DNA of 64,000 nucleotides, taken from assembly GCA_002104985.1 (NCBI GenBank), contig MCGO01000113.1, positions 1 through 64,000 of the forward strand, written 5' to 3'. Both the position numbers and the translations under genes were made by a program. This stretch comes from Rhizoclosmatium globosum. Lineage: Eukaryota > Chytridiomycota > Chytridiomycetes > Chytridiales > Chytriomycetaceae. Below, in pieces: positions 34,370-47,846 of the stretch (positions within the stretch are counted from its first letter, which is position 1; each line of letters opens with the position of its first letter). Below the pieces are notes generated by a model, which saw only the letters and a list, made by a program, of their open reading frames with translations, was not told the origin of the DNA and did no database searches.

Positions 34370-35815
34370 TCAGTATTCCTCGTCATCGTCGTCTTCCCGG
34401 TTTCGATCGAAACTGGTTCCTCCATAATTCTTATCCCACCAAGCCAAACCCCGTTTAAGCATTGTTGACGCAAGCATATAAAAAGTGAAAAGTTCAATCA
34501 ACTGCACAAGCCAGACCGGGAGCGCAGTAAAATAAGTCCCAGGGCATGTTCCAGGCGCTCCAGGGGCAGGAGCAGGAGCGGGAGCTGGCGCAGGAGGGGA
34601 ACAACAGGAGGGGTACCCGGTGTTCCGGGTGTTGGTGACGCAGCTGACCCCCACAATATCCACTCTAAAAAGACGAACAAGAGAATAACTCCCATGGCTT
34701 CATGATACAAACAGGTTAGTACGGGAGAAGCGTAAATTCAGACAAAATCAACTAACCAGAGGCTAACGCCAACACTCCATAAAATAAAATCTCGGATATT
34801 GCGGTAGTCTAAAACAAGGGTTTAATATCTTCAATTTTAAGGTAATTTATGTTACCTTGACTCTTTCAATCCACGCTTGTGTCTCTGCTGCGCGTCCATG
34901 TCTGTTAAACATTCCAGTTACATTTCCCAGTCGATCTAAGTTGCAAGGAATTCAGTTTTGTAGTATAATTGCTGTTTAACACCTACTTGTTGTACTTCGT
35001 AGGTGTTGCAAATTCTCCCCCCGATGCAATACTTTTCCAATAGCATCAGTCAAAGCATTACTCGTTTCTTCAATATCTCGTCCAATTTGCTTTCCTTTTG
35101 CAGTCTTGAATCCGCCTTCCTCTTCCTCTCGTTTATTTCCACAAGACAATGATTCGTTGCCAGAGAAGGCTGTGACCGGGTAAAAGATATCGAGGTCATT
35201 GAAATTGAGCCCAGATGCACTTCTACTGACTGTTCGTGACGAACTACTGCATCCCGCCGTAGCAGCACGCATGTTACTGCTGGCACGATCACGAACTGAG
35301 CCTAGAGATCTAGTTGTTGTACTTGTGGAGCCGTAGTTGTGTATTAAACTGTAATCGGGAAGTTTCTCTTTAGAATCAACAAGAGTTTCAGAGCTTTTTG
35401 TTGACCCGGAGTATGAGCTCCTATTAACGAATCAGATGGAATCAAAAGAGGTGAAGAGATTATTATACTTTATCGACGAAGTAACAGCATGAGATACGGC
35501 TCGGAAACGTTGACTGTTTAGGGCTGCGGATTCATACAAGGGACTCTGCATCAATATAAGAGAAAGAAGTCAGATAATGCGAGCGCTTACTCGTTCAGTT
35601 GGTTTCGCCGACACTTCGGTGCAGATTTGGGAATATCGTGGCAACGTTGATGAAGTGTCGCGAAATGGATTGAAACTCTGAATGGTACTGGCAATGGTGG
35701 AGGTATCAATCCCTATGTCCGGGATTCTTGAAGTTGTTCTTGCTCCTTTCCGCAGGTCCGCGATACAGCGGTAGGATTCCTTTCCTCTCAGACGGAGGCA
35801 TTTTCTTGTTTCCAA
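34370..35815 (-). CDS. R-SNARE-like protein with Pro-rich hinge and extra membrane helices
   Basis: A multi-exon minus-strand gene ending at 34370. The Ser-rich N-terminal half leads into a coiled coil, RDIEETSNALTDAIGKVLHR then GENLQHLRSTT, split by an intron from RLGNVTGMFNRHGR; spacing and a central Arg match an R-SNARE (VAMP) motif. Then come ETQAWIERVK, hydrophobic segments (EILFYGVLALAS, MGVILLFVFLEWIL), a Pro/Ala-rich linker, a further helix WLVQLIELFTFYML and an acidic EDDDDEEY end. Synaptobrevins normally stop after one membrane anchor, so the second hydrophobic part is unusual. One base appears missing at GGGG near 34600, and the first exon near 35815 is uncertain. Inferred role: membrane fusion or tethering. 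Confidence 0.6.
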
Positions 35816-35997
35816 ATTTAACTAGTTTTCTGGAATAGGTTCGACGCCTCCAAAATGAGTAATTACAAAATGCTTAAATATATTGGATACACGTTGATAG
35901 TATTAATTTATACTGGACGATCACCAAAGAGAATGATCAAAGGCAAATAAACTCAAAGTGGAATGAACCAAGAAAGTACAAACACGATTCGAGCAAT

Positions 35998-36973
<976 letters not shown>

Positions 36974-37350
36974 TTTCTGAAAGTTGAGAGGGCGAAAATT
37001 TGTCAAAATCACTCTACAGAATAAGTCATGTAGGAAGAGAGGGAATCTAAGTGGAATTAGCTCATAATGCATAGTGTGAGGCGGGGACATATTTTCCCCT
37101 CTATTCTCTTCTCGAATGAATAATTTCAGTTTGTCTTCTAATCCCCACGAACAACTTCTGAAAGCCTTATTCTCCCTCGATATGAATATTTATATGGTAT
37201 CTCGCCGTTCTGCTATTTCTTTTTGCATTTATAAGCTTTATAAGGGAAAGTCGTGGGAATGATTATTTCTATTGAACCCTATTTCAAGGTGAACTTGAAA
37301 TTGCTCTCAAAGGTAACTCGTGGCAACAATCAAAACGAATTCAAACGCAG
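36974..37350. other. Divergent promoter region of RPS14 and glucosyltransferase
   Basis: About 377 bases between divergent start codons, with pyrimidine-rich stretches near the RPS14 side. No RNA gene or repeat is seen. Confidence 0.4.
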
Positions 37351-39648
37351 ATGGAATCAGACCACGTGGATCAGCCAACGGCATCAGAGGACGACCATTC
37401 GTCTCAATACTCCCGACTCTCTTATGCCCTTTCCGTCCAGCCAGATGGTCGTATCGAGATTGTCGAACAACCACATGAACACAATCACATTACCGTGTTG
37501 GAGGAAAAGGAGCCAGCTTCACAGCCATCCGTCACACCTACTGTTTCAAGCACTACTCCGCCTGCCACTCCGCCCACAAGTGATCGCCTTACCTACAACT
37601 CCTCCTCGCAAAGAATGCACATGAAGATGGGTCCTCTCAAAAAGTGGGTTGTAAACGTCGATTCCCGCCTTCGCAATGTGGCTTCTGCAACTACAAACAT
37701 CTACCACAAGTCTGTTGACACCACAGCCCACATCCTCCATACAACTGTATCAACGACTGTGAATGCAACAAAGGCTGTGGTAGACTCGACTGTAACTGCG
37801 ACAAAGACTGTCGTGGATTCCACTGTGAAAGGTCTGCACACTTCAAGGTCGTTTTATGATGAAAGTATGAAGGGTGCCCTTGCTGTGGCTGACATCACCA
37901 AAGTGGCTACAAACAAGACACTCGATGCTTCCGTGGTGGCGGCGAATAAGACAGCCGAAGTTACAAACAAGGCGGTGGATGCAACTGAAAAGGTGATTCC
38001 CAAGACTGTTCAAGCTACAAAAGCTGCAGTTTCTAAAGTCAGCAATTCAACAAAATCTGCGATTGATGCTTCCCTTCACGCTGTCGAACGTGGAGTCGTT
38101 CGAGCTGCCAGTTCCCTCGGAATCCACAAACAGGAGGTTGAAGAATACAACCCGATCTTACCGGATGATTTCGGTTACTCTTCGGTTCTACCCATGAACA
38201 TTGTGATCCATATTGTTGGATCTCGTGGTGACGTCCAGCCGTTCATTGCATTGGGCAAGGAACTGCAAAAGTATGGCCACCGCGTTCGATTGGCCACACA
38301 TGCTACGTTCAGAAAGTTTGTAACTGAAAATGGACTCGAGTTTTATCCGCTCGCCGGAAACCCAGAGGAACTGATGGCGTGTAAGTCGTCTCAAACATAC
38401 ACTGACAACTTTATAACGTTAATTCTGCAGATATGGTCAAGAATCCAGGGCTCATTCCAGGAGTTGAATCCCTTCGTGCAGGAGACGTTGGCAAGAAACG
38501 TGTCATGATAAGGAAATCCTCGATTCTACTTATGAGTCTTGTATTCTCCCAGATCCCGAAGACCCTGCCAAAAAGCCTTTCCTCTGCAATGCAATCATCT
38601 CTAACCCACCAGCGTTTGGTCACATTCACTGCGCCCAACATCTCCAAGTTCCACTCCACATCTTCTTTACAATGCCCTGGAGTCAAACCCATGCATTCCC
38701 ACACCCATTAACAAACATGAGCTACTCCAACACTCCGCGTCACCAAATGAACTACCTTTCTACGACATTGTCGAACTCCTCACCTGGGAAGGCCTCGGCG
38801 ACATTATCAACAATTCCGAGCGGGTCTCCAGCTTCCAAACTCAGTACGGCAGCAGCAGTCCCATATCTCCGCCATCTACGCGTTCCACACAGCTACTTGT
38901 GGAGTCAGAGTCTGATTGCAAAGCCTGAGGACTGGGGATCGTGGATCGATGTGTTGGCTTCGTATTCCTCGATTTGGCGAGCTCATACACTCCACCGCAG
39001 GACCTTGTGGACTTTTTGAATGCAGGAGAGAAGCCTGTTTATATTGGCTTTGGAAGTATCGTTGTAGATGATCCGGATGCAATGACAAAACTTGTTTTTG
39101 ACGCAGTCAAGGAGTCTGGAGTGCGTGCGATTGTGTCGAAAGGATGGGGTGGTATTGGGGGGGGACCTTAAAGTTCCGGAGAATGTTACTTGATTGGGAA
39201 CTGTCCACACGATTGGCTGTTTTTGCAGTTGCCGGTGTTGTACATCATGGGGAGCTGGAACACAGCTGCTGGTTTGAAGGCTGGAAAGCCAACGTTTATC
39301 GTTCCTTTCTTTGGAGACCAGCCGTTTTGTAAGTAGTGTATGCTCGATAATCAGAGGCTTTGACTAACACTTGAACATAGGGGGATCTATGGTTGCAACG
39401 GTTAATGCTGGTCCTGCTCCAATTCCATACAAGGACCTAAACGTAAAAACTTCGCAGCCTCCATTAAACATCTTCTCCAATCCGAAGTAATTGAAGCAGC
39501 ACAAAAAGTGTCTGTTCATATGAACCAAGAGAACGGAGCTATCGCTGGAGCTAGATCATTCCATCGATTCATCTTTGAAAGGTGCATTTTTGTGAAGTTT
39601 ACCCAAAAATTGATTACTTGGTTTTGTCAACGGCGAACGATTAAGTGA
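37351..39648 (+). CDS. Steryl glucosyltransferase-like enzyme (Atg26/UGT80 type) with 11-mer repeats
   Basis: The first exon runs cleanly from the ATG at 37351 to 38381. Residues about 110-260 form tandem 11-residue units of LEA/perilipin type ([33 protein letters not shown]). The glycosyltransferase N-lobe then starts with [20 protein letters not shown], the hallmark of sterol glucosyltransferases. After the first intron the catalytic C-lobe is recognisable in pieces: [12 protein letters not shown] [59 protein letters not shown]. At least six one-base shifts (for example AA near 38510, the G8 run near 39165, AAAAA near 39447) interrupt it. Family role: transfer of glucose from UDP-glucose to membrane sterols. 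GRAM/PH domains of yeast Atg26 are absent; the repeats may replace them. Confidence 0.75.
37640..38110 (+). repeat. Tandem 33-bp-class repeats coding 11-residue amphipathic units
   Basis: The segment encodes about a dozen degenerate 11-residue units with the pattern Thr/Ala-x-x-Ala-x-Lys-x-Val-Val-Asp-Ser, two of which ([11 protein letters not shown] and [11 protein letters not shown]) differ at only two positions. Such 11-mers fold as amphipathic helices on lipid surfaces in perilipins and LEA proteins. Confidence 0.7.
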
Positions 39649-39891
39649 ACACGCTGTAGATGAACGGACAAAAATGGACGGATTAAGCGAAGTGATTGGT
39701 GAAAATATCTGGAAAAGTGGACTTTGGTGTTGTGGGTGTTGGGTTGGAGGGACTTCGAATTTATGAGAAAACAGCAGCTCTATTTTACAGTAAAACTCCA
39801 TCATTTACAGTTTAATTTGAAGAAGTTCTATCCAGAAGTGATTGTTCTCGAAACCATATTTTCCAATATATGGCTTGTGCTCTCAAACTAT

Positions 39892-40794
39892 TTATTTGTT
39901 TACGACTTGTGCGATAATATCAGCCTTCTCCTTTTCTTCTTGGGACAGCAAACGTCCTTTAGCTCTTTCTCCTCGCGTTCAGAGTATCGATCTACCAAAA
40001 AGTCTGATTGGTCTCTCAGCAACACTGTGAACTTGAAAAATTCTAACAGTACGAGGTTAGTATATACATCCGTTAAATTCGAATAACCATCTCTCCCTTC
40101 AGCAACATCAATCACACGTTCACGGAAAGAACTGGGTCTCAAACGACCGACTGGCAGTCCAATTCATCTTCCAAGCCTTCAATCATTTCAAACTCTGTCC
40201 AAGCCTTTGGAATCGACGACTGGTTTGGAATTGTAACCATACGCATCCAACGTCCAAGAATTCTCAACGTGTTGACAGCGTTGAAGGACTGAGACCTCCA
40301 TTCACTTGCGAGACAGCCAATGTTCTTCCCTGAGTTGGGCGAACTGACCCAGTTGAAGTGGAATCCAATCAATCATGTTTTGAAGTTCCTGTGATAGCAC
40401 CGTGTTGTTCGGGGGAACCCACACTTGGCCTTCAGACCACAATGAGAGATCTCTGAGTTCAACGACTTTTGGGTCCTTTTCGGATGCATCGTCCTTGATA
40501 GGAAGTCCTGCAAGAAAGTCAGAAAGCTTGTTCGTGTCAGTGCTAAGTAGATACGATTACCTCGCGGATCAAAGACTTGCACATCACATCCAAGGTCTTC
40601 AGAATCCTGGCGTATTCATAGGCGAGGAGGCGGGAGAAGGACGTCTTCCTCAGCGATCCGTAAAGCACAAGAACCTTTGGAGGCCGGGCTGCGATGTTAA
40701 ACTGTTTTCCAAGTGCTCTGGCGCCGTCCAATTCAAGGCCGGTGGTCCAGCTGGTTGCGATGCTCGACGGCAATCGGAATGGCTTGTTCATTGA
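39892..40794 (-). CDS. arsH: ArsH-type NADPH-dependent FMN reductase
   Basis: Read on the minus strand from an ATG at about 40792: [20 protein letters not shown] (flavin phosphate-binding loop), [66 protein letters not shown] and [19 protein letters not shown]. The order and spacing are those of ArsH, an enzyme of arsenical resistance that oxidises trivalent organoarsenicals and reduces flavins and quinones. Two introns are likely (after the FDPRG segment near 40560 and within 40040-40095). Single-base shortfalls near 40150 and 39975 move the frame; with the second corrected the protein ends at 39892 rather than 39900. No other ars gene is adjacent. Confidence 0.82.
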
Positions 40795-41056
40795 TGGTTT
40801 TTTGGTGGCCGTAATCAAAAAATCAAGAATGCAATTTATGCTCCTCATTTGAAATGGGTATTCTCATTTTGCCACGCTCAAAGTTGAAGATACGCGAAGT
40901 TACTGCCCGCAATTCATCTTGGAACAAACACAAGGTTAACAATTGGTACGGCACTTGGCCATGATATTTTCTGAATTTAAACAGCCAGCCCCAAAAGAAA
41001 GGTATTTTAAGCGTTGCTACTCTAGAATAGACCAATTGTTCCTTTGGTGACTTTGT
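40795..41056. other. Intergenic region
   Basis: About 260 bases between arsH (-) and the second class C receptor (+). Nothing recognisable. Confidence 0.3.
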
Positions 41057-44000
41057 TTGACAAAATTGTCAACACCCTCTACATCTGCATCCCAAAGACG
41101 CATGTTAAGGCCATCGTCGTACTTCGTACAAGTTTTATCATACTGCCTATGCATAACGCACCTCCTTTGTTACGCCCAACCAACAAAAGATGTGGTCACG
41201 ATCAAAATAGGAATCCTCCTTCCACTCAGTGTAGCAATCCCGTCATCAACTACAACAGACTCTCAAAATCGAACCTATCAAGATGTTCAGAATATGCGAC
41301 AGTTTTCAGAAGTACGTTCCATGTTTGTTCCGACAGGGACTCATTAGAGTTACTAGATACTGATCTTTCTCAACCGACACTTCACAGTTTGCCGTGAATA
41401 TATCAACATACTTCAGCCAAATATACGAGTTGAATTTTTGGAAATAGATTTCTGGAGGAAGAATACCTTATCCTTCAATCCAAGCACATCCACCAATGCT
41501 GGATCAGCGGCTGTTCGTGTTATTAAAGCCGTTGAAGCCACACCGAATTTGATTGGAGTGTATGGAGGATTTTCAAGTGCTGCAGCTATGTACGTAAGCC
41601 TACTTCCCATAATCAAAGTTTAAGCGACAACCAAATAGCGCGAGTGCGAGCGTTCTATCGCAATACAAAATACCAATGTGCGGGACTTGCAGGCCTCCCC
41701 TGCGCTGTCAAACAAAAATGAGTTTCCATATTACTTTCGAATATACTCTGGACTTGGAATCCACAAACACATTTATGTCCTTTTGAAAGCTTGGGGAGTC
41801 AGAAGAGTAGCATTCTTGTTGGAACGACCAATTCAATCGTCAAACAGCTGCGATATGATTCAGTTACTTGGTGTTAATGGAATCAAGATTCTTCAAGTTG
41901 TTCATGTGGACCAGTATTTCAAAAAAGCACCTTGAATGCACTGAAGATCGTGGATGCAAGATAATTTTGACGTTTGTCGCGACTGCAAGTCTCAGCAATA
42001 TTATTCCATTGCAAGTGAGCTTCCTGCCATAAATTACTCGTGTTATTGAATTCATGTTTAGAGACCTCATAGGTCCCAAATATGTGTGGATTGGTGTCGA
42101 CAACCCAAGTTCAAGCAACCCAACAGATCTTGAACAGCAGTTACTGCAAGGATTTATCCTTGTTACACCCAAAAACGTTGGAAATAGGACGCTTTTAAAT
42201 GATCGCTTTGCTCCCGGCTCTGAATTAGAGTATGCTCTTCAATCGATGTGATAATTCCTTTATACGTAAAAACAGTTTTTCCGCTCCAGTCGGTGCTTTC
42301 GACTGTATCAACACTTTCTGTATGGAATCGCTTCGGTTCGTTTTTTCTAACCAATTTTATGGTCTTCTAAATTCGGATATTAGTTGTTGCAAAGTAACGC
42401 TTCGTTTACACCAAAAATGCTTGCGACGCGAAAACTTCAAAGATATTTAAAACCAGTGCTGTTCAGTAATACACGTGAGTGGCTACAAAAAAGGGTAGTA
42501 GTCTAATGTCTACAACGAAAGACTATCATGGAGCATATCAAGACCCAATCATTTTAGATCCAATCACAGGAGATTTAATAATGTTGGTGAAGCTTGTTGG
42601 ATTTTCCTTCAGGAGAACTAAAATGCAGCATAAAAAAGCCCTTACTCATTCTTAGATTTTCTCAACTCGGAGGACATTGCGTTCACTGACAGTAATGCAA
42701 CTCAAATTTTCTTTACAAATATACATTTAAATTTAACGGTGGTAAGAAAGCAATGCTTGTACGCATCCCCATTATTTAACAAGTTAAGATAGGTTCAACC
42801 ATTCCTCCCCCTGATGGACCCCCGATCTTATCTGCAGCTATTGAAATAGACAGTTACGAAGGCTTTTACTGATATTACTGATCGTTTCGGTCTCGCACTT
42901 TCAGTATCTGGCAACACTACTGGTATGTTTAGATTGAACAAAATCTTTGTAAGTCTGCGCCCATATTTTCAGGACTCATAATTGTTGGTTCTTTTTGGCT
43001 TATGCCTCGATCGGCTATTGCTGGGAAAGCCAACTGCAATCATTTGCCATCTGCGGTTGGTTTCAAGTATCGGATTCTCCATTGCATAACCGCATTCTTG
43101 GTTAAAAACTACGCATCCAATGATCTTTTCGAGTCGTACATTATTCCAAAGAGTAAGCTGTCAACGAAAGATTCGGGGTTTCTTGGTGAATTTCATCTTG
43201 ATTGAAATCGTAAGTTGAATCAAGTTTTCCTTACATTATTAACTTCCATAAAAAGCTCTTATTGATTGCCTGGTCGGTACTCACAAACCCAAAACCATCC
43301 CGCGAAGACGAATACAACCAACAAAACTCATACCAATGCATGTCAACAGCACCTGACCCAAAATACGACCAAATAACCACAGTCCTCCTTTACACCTACA
43401 ACAGTTCCTCCTGGTCCTCACCACCCTCCTCGCCTACCTCACACGCAGCGTCAACAGCGACTACAACGAATCCCTCTTCATGTTCTTCTTCGTCATCGCC
43501 GCCTCCCTCACAGCGGCACAACCGTCAACGCCGTCAACGACGAATCCGGAACCCGACCCCTCATAATCCGCAGCGCAGCAACATGGATCTTCACAACCTT
43601 CACCCTCCTCACATTCTTTGTCCCAAAACCGTCGGCGTGTATTGCAGCTACAAGACAACAGAGATGAAGCGGTTGAGCGATATTATAGTGACGGGAAGAA
43701 ATCGAGTGGGAGGAAGCGGAGGTCGAGCTTGTATCCGACGTCGATGGCTGTGGTTGTGAAGCCTGGGTGGAGGTTGCCTACGCTTCCGAGGCGGGGTAAG
43801 ACGACGTCGTCGCGGTCGGCGAGTTTGGGGGAGACAAGGGTTACGCCGTTGGGTTCTTCGGCTGCTGCGACGAGTAGCGCTACTGTGATTTGTCCAACGT
43901 CAAGAGCGACTCGGTTAAATTCAGTTTGGAGTCTGTGGCGAAACCGCGTGCAGCGACGGCTCGGATTGTTTCTGATACACCAACTATCGCGGAAAACCAC

Positions 44001-44499
44001 GTCACGCGAGATCTGTGAGTTCTTTGTGTCCTTTGCCATCAGCTTCGTTGCCAAGGTTTGGGTCACAAGGCAGGATCCACAAATCAAACGACTCGCGACG
44101 GACGTCTTTTGATATTTTGACGTGTCCGCAGGTGGGAAGTTATTGTGAATCCTTACATTCCCTGACGGCCAGGTATCGGTATGAAGTTTTGGTACGTGCT
44201 GATGTGTTGTGGAAACCATAGCTACACTTTGTCTCATTATAGGGCAGATATGAATTTGAAATCAACAGACACGTGTATAAGCAGTGGGGTATGGCGAAAT
44301 CATGATCCATTCCGTTGGAACCAAAGTATGGCTCTCGGTTGAAATCTGTGGATACGTGGATTGCTTTGTCGTCACAAACATTGACAACCAAATCACACTC
44401 AAAGAGAATAGTATATTTGTTCGTGAAACGGCCGTTCCAAGTTCCCTCGCGTGTTACGAATTGAACTGGATTCAGACATCGACGCACAAGAGATACTAA
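41057..44499 (+). pseudogene. Class C (GABA-B-like) receptor, frame-disrupted
   Basis: Fragments along the plus strand reproduce the order of the receptor at 13.6-17.3 kb: signal-peptide-like start with CYAQPTKDVVTIKIGILLPL; a ligand-binding domain with FWRKNTLSFNPSTSTNAG, LIGVYGGFSSAAAM, CGTCRASPALSNKNEFPYYF, VAFLLERP, KYVWIGVDNPS and QQLLQGFILVTP; a juxtamembrane STIPPPDGPPI; then membrane helices, the clearest being TYNSFLLVLTTLLAYLTRSV and TWIFTTFTLLTFFVPK. A cytoplasmic tail follows. Numerous frame changes mean no single protein can be read, and several hydrophobic helices between 42950 and 43250 are garbled. Either a decayed paralogue or a real gene in error-rich sequence. Boundaries approximate. 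Confidence 0.55.
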
Positions 44500-44645
44500 A
44501 AACGTGAAAAGCAAATAAACGAGAGTTTCAAATAGATAATCAAGTTTTATACACGAAAAAACGAAAATGAATTCCTATGCGTTTTCTCATCATCAACAAC
44601 CGTCACAAAGCTTCCAATAGTGCTCCCAGAAACACGTCCACCCAT

Positions 44646-47600
44646 TTAGAACCGACCCTGACCCCTCTCCACAAAGTCAGTGCTACTACTACCGCCGCCA
44701 TACAACCCTGCATCGTGACTCAACTTCCTCAACCGCCTGAAATTCCCGCGAGCTCTTGAACATTCACAAGCGGCATATTCACCGGCTGCTGGCTGCTGAA
44801 CCTGTTGACCACCACTACCACCCTGCTGATCCGCGGGGAAATGGTAAAAGTGGTGATGATGGTGATAGTGATGGTGTCGGCTACGATGCGACGCGCGGCT
44901 ATCGTTAATCGATGACGTGCTTCCATCCAAATGGAATGATGACGCACTGCTCAACGAGGCTGGGGCTTTTGTCTGTGTCATTGGGATCTCGAGGCCTGAG
45001 AAGAAGGGGCTGTAGAGAGCGGATGAGTCGGGTTCGACGTCTGTGCTTGCACCGCCTTTGAGGTTGGATCCGGGGGCGGAGGAGATGGATCTTGTTCGGT
45101 TGGCGCTGTTGGGTCTGTGGATGGGTTCAACGAGGGATGGTTTTCGACGCATTTGGAAACCGGAAAGGGAGATGGCATCGTCGGAGTCATAGAGTTTTGT
45201 TGGAGATAGGTGGTTATATTCGCTGAATTGTTGGTACCGTGGCTTGGGACGGTGGATAATATCTTGATGGGATTGAGAATCGTTTGGTTGTGTTGCTGGT
45301 TGTAAAGTGGGCGGTCATAGTCCGAGAGGAGGAAGAGAGGAGTGTTGATGAACGAATCGTTACGTGGGACCATTGGGTTGTAAGCTGGTTGAGGGCTCTC
45401 ATTGTAATCCATCAATTGAGAAGGCTCATTGCTTGGAGAGGATGTCGCCATGCGCAAAAACTCGTTTTTCATGGTTTCATGTGAGGCGCGTTTACGAAGT
45501 CCAAAGAATTTAGAGGCTGAGCTAGCAGTTGAGGGAGCGAATGACTTTGCATCGTGATTCAGTCCTTTGATGTGAGAGCTGCTTTTTGTCTTCCTCCTGA
45601 TTGCCACTTTGAAAACCGTGACAACATAGATTGTTTGTTTTCCTGCAAGTAGGAATGGTCAGGCTCGCTGCAGAATTTAACAAACAAGAATACCTGAGTC
45701 CCATCATCCACATCCATCCAATCATCATCAACATTCACAGAGACAGGGTTCACTGATCTGTTTCCAGAAACGCTGGAGTGTAAGCTCCCCGTAGCTTGTT
45801 GTGGGGCCTTCCGTGTCAGTCTTTGCAGCAGCTTTGGCATACGAAATAGCAGGTGTTCTTTGCTTCCCCCAATAAGACTTTGAGGTTGCCGACGAAATAC
45901 TTCCACCTTCTCCATGATTGTTCTGTTCTCCTGAATCCAAACTCTTGGTATCCACAGACCCAACTTTCATAGAACTCGCACTGATGGCAGGAGACTTTCC
46001 TTTACTGCTGGTTCCGTTTGTTGTTGCTTAGTTGCAGCGTTAGAACCCGACGGCCAGAACCTAGACACAGAAGGTTCTTTAACAGAAGCCTTCCCAGTTT
46101 CGTCAACAGCAGCTTTCTTGGTACTCAATGCAGTTGCTTTCTTTCCCTTCTTTGTCGGCAACGATAAAATCGGAACTCCGCGGCCGACAGCATCGTCAAC
46201 AGTAGAAGATTCTTCTTTGGCCAACAAAGACACAGGCTCCACAAGGTCTCCAAGAGTTGCAGGACTTCCCACCCGACTATTTCCACTTCCTGCAGCACTC
46301 GCACTACTTTTGATTGGCCAGAATCCTTTCATGACTGCAGCAACAGGACTCTGTGGAACGGCAGGTTTATCTCCGCCAAGTCCCGGACTGAGAGCACTCG
46401 TCAGATCCGCATTTGATTTCCTCTTGAATAGTGTGAGTTTCGGAAGAATACTGGAACTAGTTGTGGATGTAGTGGGTACAGAATTTGAAGCTGAATTGGG
46501 TGGAGAAATGGATGCGTCTTGTAATTCATTGACACTTGGTGGACGACTGAATCCACGTTTCCAGAAAGGTACCGAAGAAGAAGACGTTGGAGGGGCTGTT
46601 GTGGCGCTTGACTCTGATTCTCCGTCATCTCTGAGTTTCATTACTTGTTCGAATTCACGTGTACTTGTTGCGCGAGAGATTCCACTTTTGTAGCTGTGTT
46701 GGTCTGTTGCACTGTCTATATCTGCGGGTGCTGTTTGCTTGCGGAGGGAGGAGAGGGAAGCGTCACGCGTCATGGAAGGAGGTGTTGGGTGTTGGAACGG
46801 AACTTGGATGGGAAGAGGGGCAGTGGAGTTGGATGAGGGATTACGGGATGGAAAAGTGAAAGATGGGACGCTTTTGGCGACAGGGATTCCTTGTTCTGTT
46901 TGCTGAATGAGGTGATGTGGCTCTTCTGCTGATGAGGAAAAGGTACGGCGATGCTGTGGAGGCATGGGCATCAAGTCAGGATTTACAGCGTCCGAATCAG
47001 AGTTTTCTGCATTCAAGTCGAAGCGGGCGTTGTTTGCTGTGGCGATGTTAGTGTGGAAGTAATTAGATGAATATCGCACCATCAAAGTCTGAGCCAGAAA
47101 GATGTGACTGCAAAAAGTGATGGCGTCTCTTTTGATTCGCAGAAGCCTTCTTTGACGAGTTGCTGTAGTATTTGAAGTGTCTGATGGGAGGTGGCGTTTG
47201 AGGAGTCAAGGGGGTTGCCGGGGAATCCGAGGCCGTGTCGTTTGAGACCCGGCGTCGATCGATTCCTCTCACTTGACTTCGAGGCGAGGCAGGGACGTTG
47301 AGGAGGGAGACGGGCTGTTGCGGCATTCGGAGTTTGCGCTGTCTCAGGGCCGAATCGATTAACTGGTCGTCTGACTGGACTTCGTTTGCCGAGATTGAGT
47401 TTCTGTGCGAGATGATCTTTGCTCTGACTGGCGAGGGAATGTGGCCCGACTTTGCGGCCTGAGGAGAAGGAGAAGGGAAGGTGAGACAGCTTGAAACACC
47501 ACTACTCCTACTACCAACAACAACACACCTTGACCCGCTTCTTCCGAGTAGAAAGCAGTCGCCGCAGCAGAAATGCGAATCCGAGAAAGGCGGCAACGAC

Positions 47601-47786
47601 AAGAACAAGAATCTCGGTGCCGGGCTCGTCGGGTGGTGGCGGTGACTCAGGCGACTCAGGCAGCGGCGGCTCAGACACCGACCGCAGCGGCGTGGCTCGA
47701 GGCGCGGCAAACGACGGCGCGATGAAGTCGTCGCGGATCTGTTGCTGCGGATTCGGACACAGACATTGCGCCGACGACGAGGACAT
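44646..47786 (-). CDS. Single-pass membrane protein with very long disordered tail
   Basis: The gene starts at 47786 with a short Pro/Ser-rich part, one membrane helix (ILVLVVAAFLGFAFLLRRLL) and a basic stop-transfer sequence. An intron follows (donor at GTGTGTTG after RVK) and then about 900 residues of Ser/Pro/Thr-rich, presumably disordered sequence with scattered SP/TP and RxxS sites, a His-rich run near 44880 (SRHHHYHHHHHFYHF) and a Gly/Ser end at 44646. Frame changes near 47075, 46005, 45150 and elsewhere, each of one base, must be crossed. It could be two genes joined in error at 47075. No domain is recognised; the layout resembles fungal plasma-membrane sensors or adaptor proteins. 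Confidence 0.45.
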
Positions 47787-47846
47787 TCACCTTCTTTCGG
47801 TGAAACAAATAACTCAACTCGCTTTATTAATCCACTCGCAACACTT

